A DNA stretch of 64,000 bases, from NCBI RefSeq assembly GCF_037975245.1, contig NC_092569.1:157001-221000 (forward strand). Direction: 5' to 3'. Shown here one piece after another: positions 1-10,631 of the stretch. The notes under the pieces were generated by a model. That model ran no database searches. It worked only from the letters and a program-made list of their open reading frames with translations, and had not been told where the DNA came from. The stretch's first letter is position 1, and every line of letters begins with the position of its first letter. The translations under genes and the position numbers were made by a program. The stretch comes from Apostichopus japonicus. Lineage: Eukaryota > Echinodermata > Holothuroidea > Aspidochirotida > Stichopodidae.

Positions 1-2284
1 AGTATTTTAAGAGGGTAGGCCATAGCATGAGTGTCTGTTTTGAGATCGGTCTGTAATTATATCTTCACTGTGTTGCTAGTCATGCACCCATGTTCAAGTA
101 GTTCAATCTTCTACTCTCCTATACAATAGCAGTGTTTGAGAACTTATACTACATGTTGTGACACTAAGGCCTATACGTACACTTCATATATAGCTGTACA
201 AAGCACCATAACCTACAATGCTATTACCTTGTGGTTAGTTATCATTAGAATACAATGTTGGATGAGCTTTACATGCAGTTGTGAGCAAGTAATAACTTCA
301 CAGATGACTTAACAATTACTTAAGGCCTACAGTAGTTAGGCTACAGGTACATCTTTAGCCTAACTTCAGGCAAGTTGTATATTATTATTAAACACTTTCA
401 TTACCACAGTTCCAATAGAACTTAGTAATTGGCCTAGTACTACTAGTAGTACTAGTAGTAGTATCGAGTGGCCTATCACAAAAGCTTACCTTTCCAATGC
501 TACTCTCTTGATATGTCGATTAAGGTTCTTCCGAATCGCAGATATTTTCTGCCACCCAGAGTTTGTTCGCACCCACAGGCCTCCTGGGCTTCGCCAATCT
601 TTACCAATGAATGGCATTATAGGTTTGGTAGACTAAAGTTAGAGTAACTTCCAAAATTGGCAGAAATCAAGTTAATTAGGCTAGATGCACATAAGCTATG
701 GGAGTTATACTTAAGTTAGGTGACACTTACAGACAAGTAATAAGGATGTAAATGACACTTGAATCCCTATGTTCTGGTAAATAGGTCTGACATAATTGCA
801 GAGCTTCAGCCTAGGTCTGAAGCAAACTTTGTTGCACAGAGAATGATGCTTGGCCCTATTTTGGTTGTCATTAGCACAATGGCCTAGGGCCTCAGGCCAG
901 CCAAATAACAGGCGGACACTCGTACTTCGTAGCCTATTACGAAGACAGTTGCGATTTTGCTCGGTTGAATGTCGTTTCAATGTACTAAACTTACAGCATA
1001 CCTAGTGTTAGTTGTTACTAGTGTTAGGCTAACTGAGCCTACAAAAGTTAAGCTGATAGTAGTAATATTTATAATGGTTCACTCGGTTGTATTGTTGTAA
1101 GGTAGACCTTAACTGTATTTTCCAGATGTAAGGCTAGCTCTTCACGAAAGCAGCTGATTTTTTGAAGAATGATGGTGAGAAGGCTTCCAAAGAAATCAAC
1201 ATAATCTTTGCGAACGTGATAATCAGTCCTTTTAAATAAAATATATTTATCAAGCGCGACTACTAAAGAAGTCAAATGGATCGTTACTGTCGTTTGTTGC
1301 ACGGAAATTTCAGCATTCGTACGACGTACTTTATTGCGCAGACATTGTTTTGATTTTGCATACATCCAAAACAATGATCAGCTGGCACAGAGACAACCTG
1401 GGCTATTTCATTTTACATTAGGTTGACTTGATGTATATATTATGAACCAATATCTAAGTAAACTAATTTTATTATCAACAATTTTAAAAATATTAATATA
1501 TTAAAGAAAATCAATAATACTTAATGATAAACAAAACACCATTTTGTATTTTCTAATTAATATTTACGATAATTAAATAGCAGAGTCCCCTAATATATTT
1601 ATGGACTGCACTTGATACCGACGTACAGAACAAAGTCATAAGACTCTCCGCCTGCCAAGAAAAGTCATTGCGACATCTTTGTTTTGATTTCGTTGATATG
1701 AGAGTAACTTCATCCACATAAATAGCATGAAGGAGTTTCCACGAAAGACGCGTAACGTGAACGATGAAGATAAGACATGTGATCTCTCTCGGTTTATTTA
1801 TCCGTGTCTCTTGTCTCAAAAACATAGTTAAGAATATCTGAGAGCTATATTTCCACACACTTGTACCATGCAGCGGCTCTGAAATACAACAACAAAATCA
1901 TTACGACACACGTGGCCGCATTCAATTGAGAATAAGGTCAATCTGGAGAGTCCAGATTGTCTTGGTAGCTCAGCTTCTTAACATGTAATATTGGCTGGGT
2001 ATAGAATGTCCTAGTGATGATGTGCCTACTAAAAATTTACCTATACGATTACTGGAAAGCAAGATTGTTTCAAAAGTTCTATGTGCTGGATGAATTAAGT
2101 TCGGTGTAAGTCTTTCTCCATTTAGTTCCCTACATAAACTAAATGCTTGATGATTATTGAACACAACATCCCAACTACACTTCCCATTCCATTCTCCCAA
2201 CCCAGTCTCCTCGCCCAGTCCTTGCCACCAACCCCACCACTCATTCATCCCGGCGCCAGATTCCTCCTCGCCTGAATCCCAACA
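1..2284. other. No recognised gene; unique-looking intergenic DNA
   Basis: I see no recognisable protein family, splice-consistent exon chain or mobile element here. Three short minus-strand frames (711-980, 1069-1374, 1553-1858) begin near vaguely similar stretches, around 925-965, 1315-1360 and 1650-1700. None resembles a known domain. The stretch near 420-465 is a small CTA/GTA-rich simple repeat. Confidence 0.5.
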
Positions 2285-2292
2285 CAGTCCTG

Positions 2293-2656
2293 CAGTGGCG
2301 TAGGAAGGTACTTTTGACTGGGGGGCTGAAGACTGATGGCCGGCCTGGGGGAGGGGTCTAAGGGGAGGAGTCGTCTCCCTCCCCTTTGGAATTTTTTTGC
2401 ATTTCCAGGTGGCCTCAGATGCAATTTGGTGCAATATAGCACACTTCAACCCACCCACTCCATTTTGTATATAATTTTGCATTTTCACCTGGCCTTAGAT
2501 GCAATTTGGTGCTCCAAATGAGATTTTTTCTTATTTGGAAATGAAAAAGGGGTTTTCTGACTTGCGAAGTGGGGGCGGAATGATACTTCCGCCCCTCCAT
2601 ATTTTTCACTGGGGGGGGGGCTGGCGCCACCCAGCCCCCCGGTTCCTACGCCCTTG
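2293..2656 (+). mobile_element. hAT-type MITE, copy 1
   Basis: This is a 364-bp non-autonomous element. Its ends are CAGTGGCGTAGGAAGG on the left and, inverted, CAAGGGCGTAGGAACC on the right. It is flanked by a perfect 8-bp target-site duplication CAGTCCTG at 2285-2292 and 2657-2664. CAGNGG-like termini and 8-bp duplications are hallmarks of the hAT superfamily. The interior has G-rich and C-rich tracts near both ends and no intact ORF. A close relative lies at 48708-49069 and the start of another at 63957. Confidence 0.85.
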
Positions 2657-2664
2657 CAGTCCTG

Positions 2665-3343
2665 CATCATCGTCATCCCCCCTCCCCCATAAACGTACTC
2701 ATGGCCACTGGTCCATGTACAGCAGAAGATTATACACAGAGCTGCATATACATTCAGTTGAATAATTTGAAGTAAAACAGAAAACAAATAATTACAAAAC
2801 AATGGATTATATATGGGCTTTATACTTTGCCTTCTAATCATACGTGCTTTATAAGCTAGCTCTTTCATATTTGTCAGTGTGAGAACGACAGCATTATATA
2901 ATGTATCTGGAACTCTAGCTTCGTAAGGCCATCTGTACGATCAAGCCCACCTCGGGAATCCAATTTGAATGTCATCTGACATTACATACATGATCAATGT
3001 GTTTCTTTGTTTACAACACAGTCAAATTTATAAAAAAAAATAATTATAATAATCATAATCATAATACGCACTTGTCCATACATTTGAAAGCTGAGCTAGT
3101 CAATAAAAGCAAGTATATCCTGCAGGGATTAGTTTGAACCTGTGATCCTGCCCACGAGCAAACTAACAGCCATTGTAAACACCAAGTTCCTGGATATATC
3201 GATCATGTAGAGCAGATTGCATGTGTGAAATAGTAAAATAGTCGTTGACTTCATGAACCGGAACACTACGATATATGTCCGGACCAAGATCTAGCTCTAT
3301 TCTTTCTGAGTCTTAAAAGAAACGTTATACGGCCGAAAGTGTT
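2665..3343. other. Intergenic, nothing recognised
   Basis: AT-rich sequence with no supported gene. It has an A-rich/ATAAT simple stretch near 3030-3065. Confidence 0.4.
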
Positions 3344-3478
3344 ACGGTCACAAACTCCTCCTAGACCGTAAGACCGATTAAGTTTAAACTTGGTGGGAAG
3401 GTGTCTGACCATGAAAACTTGTCCCTGTGTGATTGGTGATGTCATAGGTCAAAGGTCAAAGTCAAGTACCCCAAAATT
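3344..3478 (+). repeat. Dispersed repeat, copy 1 (CTAGACCGTAAG family)
   Basis: It contains CTAGACCGTAAG, then AAACTTGGTG, GTGTCTGACCATG and GGTCAAAGGTCAAA in the same order as the segment at 8215-8400. The two copies are diverged and lie on either side of the LINE. The family is not identified. Confidence 0.6.
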
Positions 3479-3853
3479 TTGAATTGAATTGAATTGAATT
3501 TATTTCTACATTCCATTATTTTTACATTTTCATTTACATTTGAACATTTTTACATTTACATTTTACAATTACATTTACATTTTGAACAATTTATGATGAA
3601 TATAGATGGTATCAAATACCTTACACAGTAAATATAGAGTATTGAAATAATATATATGTGAGATGGAAGTAGAGGAACCAGAAATAAGTGGTTACTTTTC
3701 TGGTCTGGTCCCTTTATAACAAAGAAAGTGCAAAATACAACACCCACCCCACCAACCCCCGTCCCACCTCCCCCCCCCAAATAAATCCCAACAAAGTCAG
3801 AATCTTATAAAAAGAAAAAGAAGCATAAGAGAAAAAAAAAACAGGAAGTACAA

Positions 3854-6760
3854 CTAAGATGGATTGCTATGCAGTAGGTATTGTTTTAGTTTTTGCTTAA
3901 AAGTATTGAGTGTTGGAGAAATTTTAATGGCATGATTAAGAGAATTCCAGAAGGGTACACCTGTGCTACGAATTTGAGAATGGTTAAGACTAGTTCTAGA
4001 GTAAGGATGGTGTAGCATATTCATCGAACGAGTGTTATAAGTGTGATAGCTAGAATTGCAAGTATAAAAGTTATTAAAAGCTGGTGGGAGAAGACCATGA
4101 TGAAATTTGTACATAAATATCCCTAGTTGCAATGGTACTTGTACAAATCATATAAAGTTAATGTATTGGAGTCTATAAAGAGAGGAGCAGTATGCGAGAT
4201 GTAATGAGTCTGGTTTATATTGCGGATAACACGTTTCTGTAACTTAAATAAACTGTTAAGTAGGGTTGACTGTGTGTTGCCCCAGACAAGAAGACTATAG
4301 TTGAGATGGGGAAGCACAAGAGCATTATACAGGGTCAAAAGTGACTTCTTAGGTAAAAAAATCTTTAGTCTATTGATCACACCATTGGATTTAGAAAGCT
4401 TCTTGCTGACCTCGGAGATGTGTTGTTTCCAAGTCAACTTATCATCAATGGTTATCCCTTAACTTGATGCCCATCCAGTATAACATTAATGTTACTAGAG
4501 TCTTGGACCTTGTTATCAAAATCAGTAACTTTGTTTTTAGAATATTAAGAGAAAGTTTATTTGTTCTGAGCCAGTCAGAAATGTTTGAGAAACCACTAGC
4601 AGCTTCAGCAAGAGTGTCACGTAAGTTCTTATTTTGTAGGAATACTGTGGTATCGTCAGCAAACAAGATAAAAGTTGAGTTCACAGATGAATTATAAATA
4701 TCATTGATATAGAGAATAAACAATAGGGGTCCTAGTATAGAACCCTGCGGTACACCAATATTACATAGGATACGATCTGAGTGGGAACTATTAAACTGAA
4801 CATAATTACAACGATTATGGAGATAACTTTTAAACCAGTTATGGGCGGTACCACGAACACCATAGGCAAACAATTTATTTAATAAGATACGATGATCAAT
4901 GGTATCAAAAGCCTTAGAAAGATCAATGAATATGGCAGCAGTAGTGAGCCTATTGTCCAAACCTCTTGAAATTTTATCTATGAGACTTAAAGCAGCCATA
5001 TAAGTAGAATGTTTGTTGCGAAAACCATACTGGTTTGTAAATAGGATTTTTTGTTTTGTAATAAACTTATAAAGTCTATCGTATGCAAGACGTTCAATGA
5101 TTTTAGAAATGACAGGTAACACAGATATTGGTCTGTAATTTGAGAAATGCTTCGGGTCCCCAGACTTAAAAATTGGAATTACCTTCGCAATTTTCAGCTC
5201 TGACGGAAAAACTCCATTTGAAAAAGACAAATTGATAATATGGGTTAGTGGTATTGAAATAATATCAGCTACATGCTTTAGAATTTCATTCGTAATATTA
5301 TCATAACCAGGACTCTTGCCATTTTTTTAATTTAGACATAGCTAATTTTACCTCCTCAACATTAGTTGGGAAAAACGCAAAAGAATTTGGAATATTACTA
5401 TTAACATAACTTAATGGAGTATGCTGGCCAGCATGAAGCTTTTTAGCTAAATCACTAGCAACTGAAGAAAAATAACTATTGAATTCATTAGCAATATCAT
5501 CATCATTTGAGGACAATCCATGAGCACATGCAAATGTCTTATTGGTAACATCAACTCTCTTCTTGTGCAGGATTTTGTTGATCACTTTCCAGAGTTGTGT
5601 GGAGTCGCCCTTATGGTTCTCAATTAAAGTACTAAAATGCATCTTTTTGGCCAAGTTAATGGTAGTTATGAGTCGATTTTTGTACTTTGTATATGCTAAC
5701 TTACGCACTGAAGTGGGGTTTTGTATGTATTTAGAATATAGTTTGTGTTTTTGTCTGATTGATTTTAGGATACCACCAGTAATCCATGGGGATTTTCCAT
5801 AATTAACTTTCTTATGTACCCTGCTGTATGGACAACACTTGTTAAAGGTCCGTGAGAAAATATTGGAAAAATTGCTATAGGCAGATTCAGCATTTTGGTC
5901 ATTAGTAATGAAAGACCAGTCGAGGATACTGAGCTCATTCTTCAGGTGATTAACATTTTTGCGGCATGTGTTATTCTTAAAAATAGCATGTTTTCTTTTA
6001 GTTTGAATCTTACTTCCTGAAACACAAAAGATTGGATAGTGGTCAGAAATATCAGTCAATAAAATACAACTCTTAGAAACATTTGTAGAATTTGTAAAAA
6101 TATTATCAATCAAAGAAGACGTAGCAGAAGTAACCCGTGTAGGTTTATCAATTAGCGGATAACAAGAGTATAAGGACATTATGTTACGAAGCTCTTGTAC
6201 TCTTTGTACTTCGTTCTTCTTTACAAGATCAATGTTAAAGTCCCCTGCAAGAAAGACACCCTTGTTTTCAGTATTCAGAGCTTCTAAGCAGTTACCCATG
6301 CACAACGAAGTGATTAATTTGTTGATCGGGTGGTCGGTATATGACTCCTATACTATTGTATTTCTGACTGTAACATTATTTAGCTCAATAAAAAGTGACT
6401 CAGCGCTATCACTCATTAATTGAGTAAGATCGGTTCTTATCTTTACATCTAGAGTCTCTTTTGTGAAAATGGCAACACCACCTCCTCTTTTATTATTTCT
6501 ATTTCTATGAAAGAGTTTGTAGCCGTCTATTTGGAGGGTGTCAATAGGAGAAAAATCATGCAGCCAGGTTTCTGTAATGCATATAAAAGTGAATTTAAAA
6601 TTGTTAATAGAATGCATAAAATTTACAAAAGGGTCAAAGTTCTTCGTAAGACTTCTGATATTAATATGAAGAATTGTGGTATGTATGTCACGGCACTGAA
6701 TATTGCTATTAAAACTAGAATCATTATAGTAATTACACGGAAAATTACTTAATTCGTCTC
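3854..6760 (-). pseudogene. LINE ORF2: endonuclease + reverse transcriptase, frameshifted
   Basis: Read on the minus strand, the N-terminus gives ILHINIRSL and ITETWL (endonuclease), then AGDFNIDL and ISDHYPIF. The reverse transcriptase follows with PIFKSGD, NYRPISVLP, FIDLSKAFDTIDH, GVPQGSILGPLLF and the catalytic FADDT box. The C-terminal region (VLPHLNYSLLVWG, GVPFWNSL) is also present. The frame breaks near 6350 (a pair of compensating shifts), near 5320 in an A-homopolymer, near 4440 and near 4130. It should be read as a relic of one about 950-residue protein. Confidence 0.9.
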
Positions 6761-7023
6761 CCTGGTCGTTAGTTACTGTTTCAGTGAAGATGAAAGATGT
6801 TTAATTCTACAGTGTTCACACCATTTTGGACAATTTAAATACATTATAAGCATAACATTGCCAATGGTTTACTTGGTCTGATCTTAGTTTCTTCTTAAAG
6901 GTATATAGATGATTTAAAGAAAGGAAAAATGGAAAGGTTAGTTTACATAAATTCATTGAAGAAAAAAATCATTGTGAGCATAAATTTTTGTCAGTCTATC
7001 AGAAGACTATTCGAACAGTAAAC

Positions 7024-7782
7024 TTACAGATTTTCGAGGTCTCTTTCATTTTTAATATTAATTTTTGTTTCTTGTCCATTGGATGACGTTATGAGTGCGA
7101 TGATTCGGCCATCAATAGTCCAACAATTGTTTACTTTATTGTGTTCTTTGGTCCTCTTTAGAAGCGTCAGATTTTCTTGCGTTAGGTCGTCTGAGATTAC
7201 GATGCCAGTGGATTTTAGGCGTCTTCTTGCTCGCATTACCTGGGATTTCATTTGGTAGGATGTGAATTTGACAAGAATTGCTCTCTTTGCCCCGGGTCTT
7301 TGACGTCCTGCTCGGTGAGATCTGTCTATGTCTGGATCGGTAATGGTGACAGTTAGCTTTTCTGCTGCCAGTTCCTTTACAATTTGATTTGTGTCTTCAC
7401 CTTTAACTTCGTTGATTCCGGTGATTCGTACGCTGTTTCTTCGGGTGTATTGTTCAAGACTGTTGAGTGAAGCATGTTGTGATAGTTGGGCTTTTTCTAA
7501 GTTGTTGAATTTTTCTTCCAGTATCTTGTAGTCGCTTGTTTTATGGTCTAGTTTATTTTCGACTGCAAATAGTCTTCCTTCATACTGTTCTATTTGCTCT
7601 ACAAGGCTGCTAAATTTGCTTTCAATAGCTTTGGTCACACACAGTTGTATTAGAGCCTTAAACTCATCGCTCTCGAAGAGATCAGCTGTAACCATGGACG
7701 CGACTTCGGCTATTGACTGCTTGCTTTGTCTTGTTGCTGCCGCAGGTCCTTTGCTATTGTTTCCTTTGTTGTCTCCAGCCAT
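7024..7782 (-). CDS. LINE ORF1 protein (coiled coil + RNA-binding type)
   Basis: An intact 252-codon ORF just upstream of ORF2. Residues about 45-110 are rich in heptad-spaced L/I/V with charged residues and look like a coiled coil. They are followed by YTRRNSVRITGI, typical of the start of the RRM-like domain in L1-type ORF1 proteins, and by a basic stretch (RSHRAGRQRPGAKRAILVKF). ORF1 proteins of this sort bind the element's RNA and form the retrotransposition particle. It has no host role. Confidence 0.8.
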   Translation of the reverse strand: MAGDNKGNNSKGPAAATRQSKQSIAEVASMVTADLFESDEFKALIQLCVTKAIESKFSSLVEQIEQYEGRLFAVENKLDHKTSDYKILEEKFNNLEKAQLSQHASLNSLEQYTRRNSVRITGINEVKGEDTNQIVKELAAEKLTVTITDPDIDRSHRAGRQRPGAKRAILVKFTSYQMKSQVMRARRRLKSTGIVISDDLTQENLTLLKRTKEHNKVNNCWTIDGRIIALITSSNGQETKINIKNERDLENL

Positions 7783-8214
7783 TGTTGGGCAAAAGAATTC
7801 AGTAGATCCAAGTATTTGACAAAATGTTAAATTTTGTCTCTGAGGTAAGCAAAGCTTAGGCTTCTTGCTGAGTGTAGATCACTTCGGAAGGATATTTGTG
7901 TCACAGGAGTGCCTCACTGGTTACAGCAGAAACATCACTTTTTTGTCATATTCGTTAATGATAGGACGATTTATTGGCCTTCAAGTCGGTCTGTAGTAAT
8001 TGCTCACATGGTTTTTAGAAATTACTCCATAAGCGTTATTTTAAACATTGCAAAAAGAAGAGATTTTGCAGACTTTGATGTATGTTCACTCCACAGTCAG
8101 AGTCAGTTAAGATTTTAGCCAGTATTTGCTTGTCGGAAAATGTTATTAAAAACCCCAATATGTAGAGGATAAAGGGACAAATTTTAAATAGTTCGTATGT
8201 GGTAACTAAGGACA

Positions 8215-8400
8215 AAGTCGGAGGTCAATGTAGGTCAAAGGTCAAATTGACCTAAATTGTGTCGCAAATTCCTAGACCGTAAGTCGGATACAGTTCAAAC
8301 TTGGTGAGTAGGTGCCTGATCATGTAAACTACGGTGTCTATGAGACTGATGACGTAATATGTCTGACGTCAAAGGTCAAATGAAGAAAAACCTAAACACT
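8215..8400 (+). repeat. Dispersed repeat, copy 2 (CTAGACCGTAAG family)
   Basis: It shares CTAGACCGTAAG, CAAACTTGGTG, GGTGCCTGATCATG and TCAAAGGTCAAA with the segment at 3344-3478, in the same orientation. The GGTCAAAGGTCAAA-type motifs recur inside the element. Confidence 0.6.
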
Positions 8401-8687
8401 GGTGTTTTTAGCCATTGTCTTCCTGTCATCATGTGGAAAACGCCATCAAACCGCAATTAGATATGTCGAGAATGATGAGTACAATACTAGTATATTCCAT
8501 TTTGAATGTTGAGGGTTAGGTTGAAAGGACAATTTATACTAGTTCAGAGGTGAAATTGACCAAAAATTGATGCCTTGCATGAAACAACAGTGATGGTTCG
8601 GTCATATCGTTTTCAAGTACTAAACTTAAAACTAAACTATACATAAGGAAACTGGATTAACAGCCTATCAACAAAGGTGACAACCAG

Positions 8688-9204
8688 TTGGGACAAACTA
8701 AAACGAATGACAGCGAATGACCGAATGACAATTGACTTTGTACAGGGTTAATTATCATTCGCGAATGACAGCGAATGACAACGAAGGACGGTGGTGAGTG
8801 GAGATAGAATGATTAATGGAGTGGAGTAAATGCGGTTCTTGGTTTTCTGCGCAAAAATGATTTGAGGAAAATCGCATGTTACGTGGTTGCAGAGTTTTGG
8901 TGTAATTTACAGATAACCTAAACCACAGGGAAAGTTTTTGTGTGAGAATGCGCTTGAGTGCTGTGCTTTTGACATTTACCTATGTAGATTTACATAGAAA
9001 GATAACTGAAGTAATTGTTAGGTGCTGGCTAATTGGTATGTTTGAAACTGATATATATTTTTGGGGAAAATTTCCGCCAGGGGGGCGCCCTGTGCTGTCA
9101 TTCACTGTCATTCGTTTTAGTCAACGCAATTTCTTAGTATGTGTACAACATATTGTCATTCGTTATGTGTAACGCAATTGTCATTCGTTTTAGTAACACC
9201 CCAA
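8688..9204. mobile_element. Non-autonomous TIR element, about 517 bp
   Basis: The left end reads TTGGGACAAACTAAAACGAA. The right end is its imperfect inverse, ending CGTTTTAGTAACACCCCAA. GAATGACA/TGTCATTC octamers are repeated inside both ends, as subterminal repeats. CCAG flanks both sides and may be a 4-bp target duplication. No transposase is encoded. The superfamily is unresolved. Confidence 0.65.
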
Positions 9205-9892
9205 CCAGAGTCCAGATCACTGATCTGTACACTCACTGGATTGGAGCAACAGGCCTCCTCTGTGAAGCTACCGGAAGTTACTGTCAGCCATGTTTGTTCA
9301 CCCAAGAAGAGCGATACGGTTCACTGATTTTGTATGCTAGCGATATTTGAACGTTGTTTTAATGGCTGTTTTCTTGTAGACAGAAAGTATCTAAAGACGA
9401 GTGAAGCGGCGCTGATATTACGTGTGTGTCACTTAGGTGGGAGGGGGGGGGGAGGTGGTCGGGAGACGTGCCCCCGTACTCAATATTAGATTGACTTTTT
9501 ATTGTGGTCAATTGACTAAGTAAAATGAGGGTTGCAAAATCAGATCAATATGGACAACTCAAAAGCCTTTCCGATTATATTTTTGGTTGAAAGCAGCATT
9601 GAGGGGTTGGTGTTCAGGGGGGTGGATGGGGGGTAGGGGGACTCAAAAATTCGAAGTTTTCAAACAGTTTTAGTCTCAGAGCAATCTCTTGAGTCAGAAA
9701 CTGTGGTATTTCATGTTTATGCTTTAATGCTATTGTTTTTACTGGTTGGGTGCTTGCAGTTTCAGCTTACCTTTAAATGATTACAAAATGAGTACTGACA
9801 ATGTAAACTATGAAAGCATATAATGGAAACAAATATTATTTTCTTTAAATCTATTAATTTTATGTAACACAGTTGTTAAGAAAAGTATAATG

Positions 9893-10251
9893 GCAAGAAC
9901 TTCACATTTCATAATCTGAAAACATTACACTAGAGGTCAGAGAAATGTTTCCATTGGTTAAAACATAATGAAACTTATACAAAAGAATTAAAGAAATCAT
10001 GAAACTTACAAAAAGCATGCTGGAAATGTAATATTATTTCCTTACTCTGAACATGGAAGTCAGTGAAATTACTTTTGGTGTGAGAAAATAATATAAAAGT
10101 GGTGAACCAGAATGTCAGGAAGAGCCTCATGTATATAAATTGCAAGTATGACAGACAAGAACTTCACATTTCATAAGCTAAAAACATTACACTAAAGGTC
10201 AGAGAAATGTTTCCATTGGTTAAAAACATAATGAAACTTATACAAAAGAAT
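9893..10251 (+). repeat. Pair of about 97-bp direct repeats, 261 bp apart
   Basis: Segments 9893-9989 and 10154-10250 both contain AGAACTTCACATTTCATAA, GAGAAATGTTTCCATTGG and ATGAAACTTATACAAAAGAA, with few differences. The 160 bp between them are not repeated. This looks like an old local tandem duplication upstream of the xylose isomerase gene. Confidence 0.8.
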
Positions 10252-10631
10252 TAGTGTGCAGATCAGTGGTCCAGATGCATTAAGTAACCCACCAATCACT
10301 TCCGTTGCGGAGGAGATGAGACTTGCAACCACATGGATTGCCCTCTTGTTTATCTTGCATTGCGCCCTCGTTTGGTAGTACCTGGGAATTGTCACATCCC
10401 GAGCTCAAAGTCAAAGATTGAAAATACTGTAGTCTGCTCGATCTGCAACACGGACATTTATACATTTCTGTGCTATACAAAGTGTCGCGAAACTTTAAGC
10501 TTGAGGTTCACATACTCGGTTAATTAAATCATCGCGAGGACATTCATCACGAGTACAATACATTGCGTTTTCAAGCACTTACTTCTCATTGCCTTTTTTG
10601 TCAGAATCATTTTATAGTTTTACAACGCACG
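10252..10631 (+). other. 5' flank / presumed promoter and 5' UTR of the xylose isomerase gene
   Basis: Unique sequence leading to the start codon at 10632. I see no convincing TATA box. Short minus-strand frames here (10192-10480) have no recognisable domain. Confidence 0.35.

Larger units (their letters stand above)
3480..7850 (-). mobile_element. CR1/Jockey-superfamily LINE with two ORFs (decayed)
   Basis: A nearly full-length non-LTR retrotransposon on the minus strand. Its order is ORF1 (7782-7024), ORF2 with an apurinic-type endonuclease and reverse transcriptase (about 6760-3854), then a 3' UTR ending at 3480 in a short (AATTC)n microsatellite. A microsatellite tail instead of poly(A) fits CR1/L2-like clades. 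The 5' end is only approximate because I could not find a target-site duplication. ORF2 is broken by several frame changes, so this copy is dead or nearly so. Confidence 0.85.
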
